From Dacryopinax spathularia (Eukaryota > Basidiomycota > Dacrymycetes > Dacrymycetales > Dacrymycetaceae): 64,000 nucleotides of DNA. Positions within the stretch are counted from its first letter, which is position 1. Each line of letters starts with the position of its first letter. Both the position numbers and the translations under genes were made by a program. Below are positions 31,351-40,800 of this stretch, piece by piece. The notes beneath the pieces are model-generated. The model ran no database searches. It was not told the DNA's origin and worked only from the letters and a program-made list of their open reading frames with translations. The stretch lies in the NCBI GenBank assembly GCA_037974965.1, contig JBBPFI010000001.1, positions 310,001 to 374,000 of the forward strand. Direction: 5' to 3'.

Positions 31351-32652
31351 CTACACACCGCACAAATACGCGGTGCCGGCGCGATTGGCCCGATTCTTTC
31401 CCATCATGTTTGCCGCGATGTTCTCCACCACGTCGCAGGGAGCTGTCGCGACGCGGTAGAGCCACTGAGTTAGCTGAGCGCCGGTGTCGAAGCAGCTCTG
31501 GCGGATAAGCTCCGTGCGATCGGTCGCTGTGTTCTTGAGAAGGAGGTGATTGTCGATCTTGGCAGACTGGCCAGAGTGCTCATCCAGCCTGTTGAGAAGG
31601 AGGTGATTGTCGATCTTGGCAGACTGGTTGGAGTGCTCATCCAGCCTGTTGAGAAGGAGGTGATTGTCGATCTTGGCAGACTGGCCGGAGTGCTCATCCA
31701 GCCTGTTGAGAAGGAGGTGATTGTCGATCTTGGCAGACTGGTTGGAGTGCTCATCCAGCCTGTTGAGAAGGAGGTGATTGTCGATCTTGGCAGACTGGCC
31801 GGAGTGCTCATCCAGCCTGTTGAGAAGGAGGTGATTGTCGATCTTGGCAGACTGGCCGGAGTGCTCATCCAGCCTGTTGAGAAGGAGGTGATTGTCGATC
31901 TTGGCAGACTGGTTGGAGTGCTCATCCAGCCTGTTGAGAAGGAGGTGATTGTCGATCTTGGCAGACTGGTTGGAGTGCTCATCCAGCCTGTTGAGAAGGA
32001 GGTGATTGTCGATCTTGGCAGACTGGTTGGAGTGCTCATCCAGCCTGTTGAGAAGGAGGTGATTGTCGATCTTGGCAGACTGGTTGGAGTGCTCATCCAG
32101 CCTGTTGAGAAGGAGGTGATTGTCGATCTTGGCAGACTGGTTGGAGTGCTCATCCAGCCTGTTGAGAAGGAGGTGATTGTCGATCTTGGCAGACTGGCCA
32201 GAGTGCTCATCCAGCCTGTTGAGAAGGAGGTGATTGTCGATCTTGGCAGACTGGCCAGAGGGCTCATCCAGCCTGTTGAGAAGGAGGTGATTGTCGATCT
32301 TGGCAGACTGGTTGGAGCGCTCGTCGTGGTGCGCATCGAGGAACTCGATGATTGCCTCCACGAGAGCCTCGTCATTCTCCTTCCCGCACCCGATCCCCCT
32401 CACAAGCCCGATGACACGATCAACCAGCTCTTCAGCAATGTTGAGAGGGGCCGTAGCAGCAGCATAGGCCTTCTGAGAGAGATCGACGCCGATCGCATAG
32501 CACGCCTCGCGGCGATCCACCGGAGAAGAGAGGGACGTGCTGTCGGTGATGCGAACCTTGTCGCCAAGGACACGGATGGTAAAATCCGGCAAGACCTCTA
32601 CGAACATCTTCTCGTTGCTGTTGGTGATGTCGATGTACAGAGGCTTCGACAT
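31351..32652 (-). CDS. repeat-containing protein with a translated 19-aa tandem array
   Basis: A single frame of 433 aa. Residues 1-115 (MSKPLYIDITNSNEKMFVEV ... EALVEAIIEFLDAHHDE) are non-repetitive. Then come 14 copies of a 19-residue unit, NQSAKIDNHLLLNRLDEHS with N/G variants, encoded by array E (57 bp, so in frame). The last 65 residues are non-repetitive and resemble part of the N-terminal domain: AAATAPLNIAEELVDRVIG against YRVATAPCDVVENIAANMMG. This suggests a duplicated domain split by the array. No family recognised. The array could instead be spliced out, but I see no clear donor or acceptor at its edges. Confidence 0.5.
   Translation of the reverse strand: MSKPLYIDITNSNEKMFVEVLPDFTIRVLGDKVRITDSTSLSSPVDRREACYAIGVDLSQKAYAAATAPLNIAEELVDRVIGLVRGIGCGKENDEALVEAIIEFLDAHHDERSNQSAKIDNHLLLNRLDEPSGQSAKIDNHLLLNRLDEHSGQSAKIDNHLLLNRLDEHSNQSAKIDNHLLLNRLDEHSNQSAKIDNHLLLNRLDEHSNQSAKIDNHLLLNRLDEHSNQSAKIDNHLLLNRLDEHSNQSAKIDNHLLLNRLDEHSGQSAKIDNHLLLNRLDEHSGQSAKIDNHLLLNRLDEHSNQSAKIDNHLLLNRLDEHSGQSAKIDNHLLLNRLDEHSNQSAKIDNHLLLNRLDEHSGQSAKIDNHLLLKNTATDRTELIRQSCFDTGAQLTQWLYRVATAPCDVVENIAANMMGKNRANRAGTAYLCGV
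31535..32310 (+). repeat. tandem array E, 57-bp unit, 14 copies
   Basis: TTGAGAAGGAGGTGATTGTC recurs every 57 bp from 31535 to 32276 with near-perfect conservation; variation is mostly GGCC/GGTT and a single base near the unit end. Three reading frames across it are open because 57 is a multiple of three and the unit lacks stops in them. Confidence 0.95.
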
Positions 32653-33278
32653 AATGTGAACCTGTGGATTCAAGAGCGGAGAGTGGCTAAGAGGAGGTTC
32701 TGTTATCGCGGTCAGCCACCTTAACGCCCACGCCCTCCGACGGGCACGCACCAAGTCGAATCGATGAGATTGTCTGTATGCCAGGAGTGAGTAGGGTAAT
32801 ATACAATATGAGCTGAGCATACTCACAGACTTTGGGATAGTGCTTAGGTATACTCAGAATAGTTGCTTCGAGGTAGACGTCGATTGCGAAGTCGAGGACT
32901 TCGAGCTGGACACGGGTGAAGGCCCGGCAGCGCCATCTGAGTCCGTGCTCCGCGTGATACGCCAAACCCCTGACACCATTGATATCAACAATGCTCGACA
33001 ATGTAATTAAAGCTTCAATTTTGCTTGTATTTACTAGTCCTTTTGGGTGCATAAATTACAGGTTATTGACTGCTCAAATGTGCAATAATCTGGAGAGTTA
33101 TGAAGTAAAGTGGCGAGGAATGGGCGAGCTTAACCCTCACGTGAGACAGGGGTCCCGAACAAGCGAAGACCCTACATGCGTGTGCCTCGAGGCCGCCGCT
33201 CGACTCTTTAACATCAACCACCACCTCCCGCTCTGCCCCGCTCTCTTATAACCCTTTTGAAGACATCGACGACCGAAA
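32653..33278. other. intergenic, with a possible upstream exon
   Basis: Probable shared promoter of divergent genes. A minus-strand open frame from an ATG at 33052 (MHPKGLVNTSKIEALITLSS) reads to about 32830, where a GTGAGT donor follows; it could be a first exon joined to the repeat gene or a gene remnant. Support is weak and I do not call it. Confidence 0.3.
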
Positions 33279-34218
33279 ATGGATACGCCCACTGCCGCTG
33301 CGAACGACGACTCGGCGAACGTCGCGAACGACGAGGCGGCGAACGTCGCGAAGCCGTTGAAGCTCAAGGTGCTGGTCGACTGGCTCGCGAGGAGGGACGG
33401 GGAGTCGAGCTCCCAACCCGCGAACGAAGCCGAGGGAGCTGCCAACGAGGCGGCTTCCGACGACAGCGACTGGGGCGACGAAGGACAGGATCTGGGCGTC
33501 GAGGAGCAGGAGGAAGACGAGCTCGAGCTCATGCTCGATGAGGAGGCCGCCCTGCAGGGGATCGCGCTGCAGGTGGTGAGTCCGATCTGGCCAGTCTGCC
33601 AAGATCGACAATCACCATCATATGCGAGGTGTATGCTAATGTTCTCAGTAGCTGTCGGCGACCGTGGATGGTGTCTCGGGCACCACGGTCGCTCAACCTT
33701 CCGAGGTCGTGCCCATGGTGCGCACAAGCCGTACGCGCGAGCAGCGGGACGCCGAAGAGCGCCTGTACGACCAGCTCCGCCGCCGGCACATGCAGAGGCG
33801 TGGCGCCAAGACCTTTCGCAGCTGGGTCTTGTGCGTCTTTGGCTGCGCTGACCCCGCCGTCACTGGATGCGGGCATTGTCTCGAGGACGCCCGCTCCTGC
33901 GGCTGGATCTGCAAAGGGGGCTACCTCTTCTCCCTCAAGAAGGCGAGCCCGAAGGACATCTTGCGCGCGCTGGCCGGCGTGCTCATCTGGGCGGTGATCG
34001 CCATCCTGGCGGTCTACGGGTTCAAGGGTGAGTAGTTTCCATTATTCTACCTTCCTACCTGCAGCTGACAATGTTTGTACGTAGGCGGCAAGTGGCTTTG
34101 GACCCACATCGACATCACCTTCGTGCACGGCTCGCTCACGATCGGCTGGGTGGCTCCCGAAAACACCACGACGATAGACAACGCCTTGACGAACTCGACG
34201 ATGAAGCTCCTGGCGTAG
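33279..34218 (+). CDS. single-pass membrane protein, unrecognised
   Basis: Three exons (33279-33575, 33652-34027, 34085-34218) give 268 aa. The N-terminal half is acidic and Ala/Asn-rich (DSDWGDEGQDLGVEEQEEDE). A basic stretch follows (RTREQRDAEERLYDQLRRRH), then a Cys-rich loop (CVFGCADPAVTGCGHCLEDA...CGWIC) and one clear transmembrane helix (ILRALAGVLIWAVIAILAVY). The last exon encodes KWLWTHIDITFVHGSLTIGW. Intron 1 (33576-33651, 76 nt) carries a partial copy of array E's unit. No family recognised. The intron boundary is fixed by an in-frame TAG just before exon 2. Confidence 0.5.
33578..33611 (+). repeat. partial core copy in intron 1 of the membrane-protein gene
   Basis: CTGGCCAGTCTGCCAAGATC followed by GACAATCACC matches 30 bases of the array E unit (complement strand), ending inside the core. 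Confidence 0.8.
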
Positions 34219-34330
34219 GTTCTGCGATAACCCCTCCACGCGATACCTTTCTCTTTCTCTGCAATGTATTCCCGGTAGCGCTGCACGATGAATCAAATGC
34301 TTGTTGAGTCTTGACTATACGCGGCTGACG

Positions 34331-34352
34331 GGTGAGAAGGCGGTGATTGTCG
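34331..34352 (+). repeat. degenerate core copy downstream of the membrane-protein gene
   Basis: GTGAGAAGGCGGTGATTGTC differs from the core complement by two or three bases. It lies about 115 bp after the stop at 34218. Confidence 0.6.
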
Positions 34353-34804
34353 ATCGCGCATTTGGTATTATACTTTAACAATAATGACATTGATAACCCT
34401 ACCTAATGCTAAACTAAGCCTGAACAGCGGGCGAGCAACGTCTTATCTGTGCCTTGACGACTAAAGCTGAACGAGGCCTGAACAACGCCTGATCTCAGAC
34501 ACCGGAGCCGACAACCTTGTCCGCGCCTGATCCTCCTTTACCCGTGTACTCTGTCGGCATGCGCTTTCGTAGCCCGCTTCGAAGCTATTTCGAGGCTGCT
34601 GCTGACGTCGGATCGGCCATTAGCGCCTGAGCGCACTTTTCACGCTACGTTGTCGTCTCGTACGACTCACGGCTTGTCCTCTTGCCGTCCATCTAGCGTC
34701 GTCGGCGAAGATCATCCGACACCGGTCTACGAGCTCTACGGCGCTTTTTGAAGACGATTATCTGCCGTTTCTTAGCGGCTGACGTCGGATCGGCCGCTTG
34801 AAGC

Positions 34805-34814
34805 GCATATATGC
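34805..34814. repeat. GCATATATGC palindrome, intergenic
   Basis: Perfect copy about 660 bp upstream of CPL1-like copy B, 10 bp after the second CRE-like repeat. Confidence 0.7.
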
Positions 34815-35472
34815 TGCTTCAGGACCCTATCCTGCCCACAGGTTGGTGATCACCTACATCATCATCTCGTACGGCTCACGCCTCAAGCAGCTTCCAAAGA
34901 CTTCACATCCGGTTCCTCGGTACATGCCTGGTTCCTTTGAGGGTACTGGACCGCCGGTCTGGTCGGACGAGGCCCTCATTCTTATACCCTCTTCTGGCGC
35001 GCTCCGCTGTGCTGGACGGTCTCGGCATCCCTGCAAGTGGAAATTGCTCGTCTCGATCGGGACAGCGTATCTTCCACGTCCAACACGACACTCAACCCTC
35101 GTCCTTCTTGCCAAGTCACCCCTTCGGAGCAAGACGCACCCTCAGCTCGTATGCTGTCCCCGGCCGTATACGGTGCCGGTTTCCAAGCGCGCCAATTTTC
35201 CAGTGTCGTTCGGTTCCACCGACCGTAACGACGGGGCGTCACCGTCGTGTTTCTCGTCATCGGTGATCCGTCTTCCCGGACGGTGTGGTCGATAAGGCAG
35301 AGGAGTATAAGAATGTGCACACACCCCTTCGCCTGCCTCGCACAGGGTGTCCCCTCTCTGCGCCTTCCCCATCCCCTCCTTGAACCGCCCTCTGCGCTCT
35401 CTCGGCCTCTTCGCCCTCGCGCACCCACTGTATCGCTAGCTCCGGCAAAACATAGACAACTCGAAACCCAAA

Positions 35473-36446
35473 ATGCTGTTCGGACTTCTTGCCCTCTCCT
35501 TCCTTCTCCCCTTTGCCAGCTCCAGCACACTCAAGCGCAACATCGACGTCTGCGCGTTCGTGGATGCGGAGCTCATCATTAACGGCATCGACTTTGGTAT
35601 TGTGAGGGAGTGCGTGTGCTTGGACATCATCGATGGTGAGCGGTACTTCACCTCCTCACGATGGACTGGATGCTGATGTGCATACACAGCGGTGATACAG
35701 TCTAACCCGGTGGCAAAACATGCGGCGGATAAGACGTCGACGTCGAAAGTCAGGAATGCCCTAGCGGAGAAGGTAAACCTCGTCATTTCGAGCGCATATA
35801 TCTGGTGTACTGACTTCCCACTTCTAGGTCAACAACTCCGCCGGCGCGTCGCAGTGCGTCTACCCGCCTCACTCCGACCCGGTCTGCACAGCGACGGATC
35901 CTTGCGCATATAACTGCGAGGTTCGTGTTATTTCTTTGCATTTTTAAGTGCGAGTTGACTTACAAGCTCGTATAGGCACCCTACGTAAAACGCGGCGGCA
36001 ATTGCGTCCTCCCCGGCTCGAAACGTGCAGCCAAGCGAGATGTCTCCCCTTGCTCGTTCGGCCTAACCCGATGCGGTGTCTGGTCCCACTGGGGCTCAAG
36101 GTCGTACGAATGCCTCGACACCTCCGTCGAGCTCGAGTCCTGCGGCGGATGCGCGATCCCCTACGGGCTAGGCGAGCAGCCAACGGGGATGGACTGTACC
36201 CAGATCCAGGGGGTGAGCGACGTCGAGTGCCAGCAGGGCAAATGCGTTGTGAACCGCTGCAGGCCTGGGTGGATCGTGAGCGAAAATGGCGCGGGGTGCG
36301 ATCGGGCAGCACCTATGTCAGCTGGGCACACGCAGACGCTTGGAGCTGCCGCTGTAGAGGTGAACGAGTCTGTTCCGGCTGGGACCTCGCCAGCGGCCGC
36401 CGCGGGGATGCACATCGCCGGCAACCTCCTGCAACAAGCCTTCTAA
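35473..36446 (+). CDS. CPL1/priA-like secreted cysteine-rich protein, copy B
   Basis: Four exons (35473-35635, 35690-35772, 35828-35920, 35976-36446) give 269 aa. The signal peptide is MLFGLLALSFLLPFASSS; then a helical domain (CAFVDAELIINGIDFGIV), a Cys-rich segment (QCVYPPHSDPVCTATDPC), dibasic GSKRAAKRD, and the CPL1-like domain: CSFGLTRCG, YECLDTSVELESCGGC, GMDCTQIQGVSDVECQQG, CVVNRCRPGWIVSENG. The layout is the same as copy A at 21379-22251, so the two are paralogues on the same strand. The C-terminal 60 residues are A/S/G-rich. Intron 2 contains GCGCATATATCTG before a CTGAC branch site. Confidence 0.85.
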
Positions 36447-37812
36447 TCACTTTCTGCCCCGTCGCTCGCTCCTGAACTCTACAACCTAGACCTTCCTTCA
36501 ACCTTCCTGTTCAGGAACCAGCATCCTCTCATCCTCTCTTTGTCTGAAAAGGGGCAAGCTGAAGACGCTCAAAGTGTCGCTGCCCCTGCCCGCTTTCCTA
36601 TCAACCCTTCTTTTCATTCGCTAATAGCTTTCTTCGCGCTCTTCCCAGGACAAGCTAAAGACGCCCCCAGGTGTCGCTGTCCAACTCCCAGCGCATCCAC
36701 TCCCTGCTCCAACGCTTTCGTTCTTTCCCTTTCTTTCGTTAACCCCCCTCTTTTTTCTAGTAGATAGTTTTAGACCGAGACCGTCCTTACGTAGAACGAG
36801 GTAGATTACGCCCGTTTGAAGGGTCGAAGTTCTGTCTTTTCCTTCCTTTTTTCTTTTCTTTTTCCATGATGCGCTTTTGATGGTGCCTTTTACCTCCTTC
36901 CTGTGTGTGCGCCAGTGTGTGGGGCGTTATCTATGCTTAGAGAAATATCATTTGTCGTTGTAGACGTAACCTACCAGTCTCCCCGAACTAATCAATCCAG
37001 CGAAATGCGCCAAGGCAAAGTACCCTTCCACGTAGAAAATAACGCGCAGTAGAGCCCAGACCGTCCCGATAGTGCGGAATTAGTGGATTGATTGTATGTA
37101 AAGAATCAATGGACTAGCGAGTGTGCGCATACGATCAGGTCATGATAATGCGAGAGTGAGACGAGACGGAGTGAGAGAGCGGGTTTTTGGCATGCTATGT
37201 GATGTGATGGTGTGATGATAGGATGAAAGGGTGAAAAGACAGAAGGAAGAGAGTGAGTGCATATCAAGATACAGGATGAAGCGTGCGCGGAATGAGGGCA
37301 GGAAAAGGGAATCACGTGCCGAACAGGAGGCAGACAAATACGGAAGAGTAAACAAGAGCGAATCCGAGTATGCGGAAATTGCGTGTCCGTGCAATAAACG
37401 TGGGTATCAAAGTGGAAAAGGCAAACGTCCGAGCAAAATCCATAAACACGAATAAGTTGTGACAAAAGAAGAGAAGAAGAGGAGGCAGGGCGATCATCAA
37501 ACTTTGGCTCGATCGAGAGCTAGATAGAAGGTAGGCTGAGCGGGGTTGAGCGTTGATGTGCTGGATATTGCAGAATGTGAAAAGCAGGAAGAAATGAAGA
37601 CGAGGCCATCCTTCCATCCTTCCCTCGTGTCCTCCAAGTGGGGTTGGAGGATTCCAGTTCCGGTAGAAGGGTTCCGAGCTGGCACGTATCCGCTTGCAGT
37701 CTTCCAGTAACGTATATCCAGTCGTGTGATTGAGGCGTTGTGTCCTGGTGTCCTTCCATATTCCGCCTTCCAGCGCCGGCCAGCTACAGGCAAGAGATCA
37801 CCTCACCTCATC
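36447..37812. other. intergenic, 3'-3' region
   Basis: Between convergent genes. The first 330 bases are a pyrimidine-rich 3' flank with an imperfect 96-bp direct duplication (CAAGCTGAAGACGC at 36555 and CAAGCTAAAGACGC at 36651). The rest has only purine-rich low-complexity stretches. No gene supported. Confidence 0.4.
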
Positions 37813-40800
37813 TCAGCCCAGCAAAGCGAAATCAACCGTCTGTCTCCTGCTCCTCCTCCCCTGCGTACCTCCCGTACCCGTACTAGGCAGAACGACGCTC
37901 TGCCTCTTCCCCACTCCACCACCCGCACCCATACCCGCGCCAGGAGAAGCTGCGGACATCTGAGCCATCTGCGCCTGCATCTGCTGCTGCATCTGCATCT
38001 GCTGATATTGGAGTTGGAGATGGGCCATACTCTGGCTCGCTGCGATTTGCGCTTGGGCCTGGGCTTGCATCTGCATCTGCATCTGGAGCTGTATATGGGC
38101 TAGAGACTGGGATGCTGCAAGTTGAGGGATGTGCATCGGCATTGATGGGATTGACGGGATAGTCGGGAGCGGGGAGGGGGAGGGTGCGTATAGGGGCATC
38201 CCGGGCATGCCCGCGAAACTGGGGGAGGGCGAGAAAGCCTGAGGCTGGGCTTGGGCTTGGGAGGGGAAAGTAGGGAGGACGAGCATGCTCAACGGTCTTT
38301 CCATCGCACCTCTCCTCCCAGCAGAGTTGGTTCGCGCCCTGTCCCTGCCCGAAAGGGATGGCTGAGTGCTTTCCGGTCTTGGGCGACTGGAAAGGGATGC
38401 CTGGGTGCTCTCCGGTCTTGGGCGACTGGACGAGCGAGCACGTGAGGCGTGGGCGTCGGGCTTGGAAGGAGAGGAAGAATGACTCGTCGCCGGGGTGATC
38501 GTTTCCCCCGCTTCGGTCCGCGAGTCTTTCTCAGTGCGGGAGGAGACAGAAGCGGGCGCAGTAGCAGTTCTGCTCCTGGCGGGCCTCGAGGAGATCGACC
38601 CACTCGCTGTCGGCGGAGGCACAGTGCTGGAGGTCTGCGGCACCGGCCTGCCAACACCGCCTGGAGGAGCAGCAGGAGGGGAAGGGGAAGAAAGCAGCAT
38701 CGCGCTCCTCGGCCTGGCCAGCCCCTGCCCATCCCTCTCCCTCGCCCGTTGCTGATCTTGCTGTTGGCGGAAAGAGAGGCGGTTATTAACGTCCCAACCC
38801 TCTCCTTCCCCAATCGGGGAATCATCTTCCCTCCCGCCTCTCCTAAGTCTCTCACTGCGCTCCCTGGCACGGCGCACCTCAGCTCTGTACTTCTCCTTTT
38901 CCCTCTCCCTTTCCCTCTCCCTTTCCTCCGCATCTGCTCGCTCGACCCCCAAAAGTCGCTCGCGCTCCCGCTCAGCGCGTTGCACAGCCCGCCGCTTCCT
39001 CTCCTCCGCCTCAAGCCACTCCGCTTCCTTCCTATACCCCGGAGGCAACAAGTGCAGCCCTGCACTAGCAGGTACGAGCGGCATAGCCGGGTTCCCGGGG
39101 GTGCCGTATTCCGCTAAGGGGGAGAAGACCTTCGCTTTCTTTGGCGCTGCTTGCGGGCTGGGGGTTTGGGGAGAGGGAGGGGAGTGGTGTAGGGAGGGGG
39201 CGTGGGAGGCGTGGGGGTAGGGGTGGTCGAGTTTGGGTAGGTCGGAGCTGTTGGCGGCTGAGGGCAACGTGACTGAAGTGGCGGAGGTGGGCGAGATGAC
39301 TGAAGTGGGCGAAGTGGCCGAATTCGGAGAAGTCGGAGAAGTGGGCGAAGTGGGAGATTCGGGGATATTCAACAACCCCGGAGTTGACTTCCTCCTTTCC
39401 CTGGCCGTATCCTTCTCCCTCTCCCTCGATCGCTCCCTCGTCCCTCCGCCGCCGCCAATACCACCAGCAGCAGAATAAACAGACATCACACTCCCCGCCC
39501 TCCCAACACCCCCACCCCGCGCAGGCACCTGCCCCTGCGTATACGCAGGTGCAGGTGCAGGAGCAGCATCCTTCCCACTGGAGCTGGTAATAACAGCCGC
39601 CGGCGCGAGAGGCGCCAACACCCTCTCAGCCAGCAAACTCGCCCTCCTGGGCGCAGGCCTGCTCAGCATCCTCCCCAGCTCGTTCACACCGCTCCCATTA
39701 CTCCCCTCACTCGCTTCACTCTTGCTCGCTTCGCTGTCCGAGCTCTCCCCATCAGTGCTCTCGCTGCTGGTCTCTTCCTGCTCCTCCTCCTCAGAAGAAG
39801 AACCAAGACCGCGCGCAAGCGCTCTCACCGCCTCCGACTGACCCTGCACCACCCCACTCCCACACCCCCTCGCCGGCCCAGCCCCAGCCCGCGCCCTCGC
39901 AGGTCTCACAGAATCGCGTACCACCTCGTCCCGCGCAGGATCATACACCCACACAGCGCACCGACTCTCATACCCCTCCCTCTTCACCCATTTCCCGAGC
40001 ATAGGCGGCCGCGGGAGGGTCTTGATCCTCCTGTACTCTACTGAACTGGGACTGAGCGGGCGCGCAGGAGCGGGAGGGGGCGGGAGGGGGCGGTAGGAGA
40101 GGTGGGCGAGTTCGGCCAGCTCGGGGGGGGTGAGGGAGTGGGGTGCGTATGACGTTGGGGAGGGGGTGTTGGGGGAGTGTGGGTGGGGGTGAGGATGAGG
40201 ATGAGGAGCGAGACGCGAGAGGATCCGATATTTGTGTAGCCTGCGCTGGGTGGGGGAGGCGCTGGCGTGCGACGGGGGTTGGGGGATCTGGGGGCCTACC
40301 GCTTGCTGGTGCCGGTGCTGACCCTGCTGACTATGCTGGTGGGGGTGGTGCGAGTGCTGCTGGTGCGAGTGCTGCTGGTGGTGCGCCTGGAGTTGAGCAG
40401 GGTGACCATACGAATGCACCAGGTGAGCCTTGGGCCTATAAACCCTCGTCGAGCTCGGAAAAAGCGGCGTCCCCTCCGGATGGACCAACAACGGATGAGG
40501 ACTGACATGCGGCGGGAGTGACATGCGGGTTATAGTCGACAATAATACCGGTATATGTCTGGGGTGGGGGTACGGGACTCTTTTTCTCTCCTTCTCCCTT
40601 TCCGTGTCTCTTGCTCTTTCCCTGTCGGAGGAGGGAGGAGCACCGGAGGAGGAAGGAGCACCGGAGGAGGAAGGAGCACCGGAGGAGGGAGGTCGTTCGT
40701 AGATGTATGAAGGAGGGTCGGAGCCGTGCGCTGGAGGAGTTTGGAGCGGTTTGTCCCTTTTCCCCACAGGCGGCGGGGGGGTCAAGGCCCGGAGGTGCAA

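Larger units (their letters stand above)
34219..35472. other. intergenic, upstream of CPL1-like copy B
   Basis: About 1.25 kb. It holds the degenerate core copy, an 18-bp direct repeat GCTGACGTCGGATCGGCC at 34601-34618 and 34778-34795 (containing a CRE-like TGACGTC), a perfect GCATATATGC at 34805-34814, and a C/T-rich leader before 35473. No gene supported. Confidence 0.45.

Noticed and set aside
23721-32310. CRISPR-like appearance of the repeat arrays
   Set aside because: Within each array the spacers are the same, not unique; the genome is eukaryotic, and no cas-like genes are present. These are ordinary tandem repeats sharing a core.
23721-32310. The core contains ATCACCTCCTT, the bacterial 16S 3' end, and its complement AAGGAGGTGAT, a perfect Shine-Dalgarno sequence
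   Set aside because: There is no surrounding rRNA sequence, and the setting is spliced nuclear genes, where this motif has no translational meaning. Treated as coincidence.
31546-32724. Long plus-strand open frame across array E, and a second open minus-strand frame
   Set aside because: They are open only because the 57-bp unit lacks stops in those frames. Outside the array they show no coding character, unlike the minus-strand frame starting at 32652.
32687-33052. Possible gene starting MHPKGLVNTSKIEAL
   Set aside because: One short frame with a donor-like end, but no convincing downstream exon or family; left as a note in the intergenic entry.
36555-36760. Imperfect 96-bp tandem duplication in the 3' flank of CPL1-like copy B
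   Set aside because: Real but short, diverged and without any associated signal; likely simple UTR duplication.
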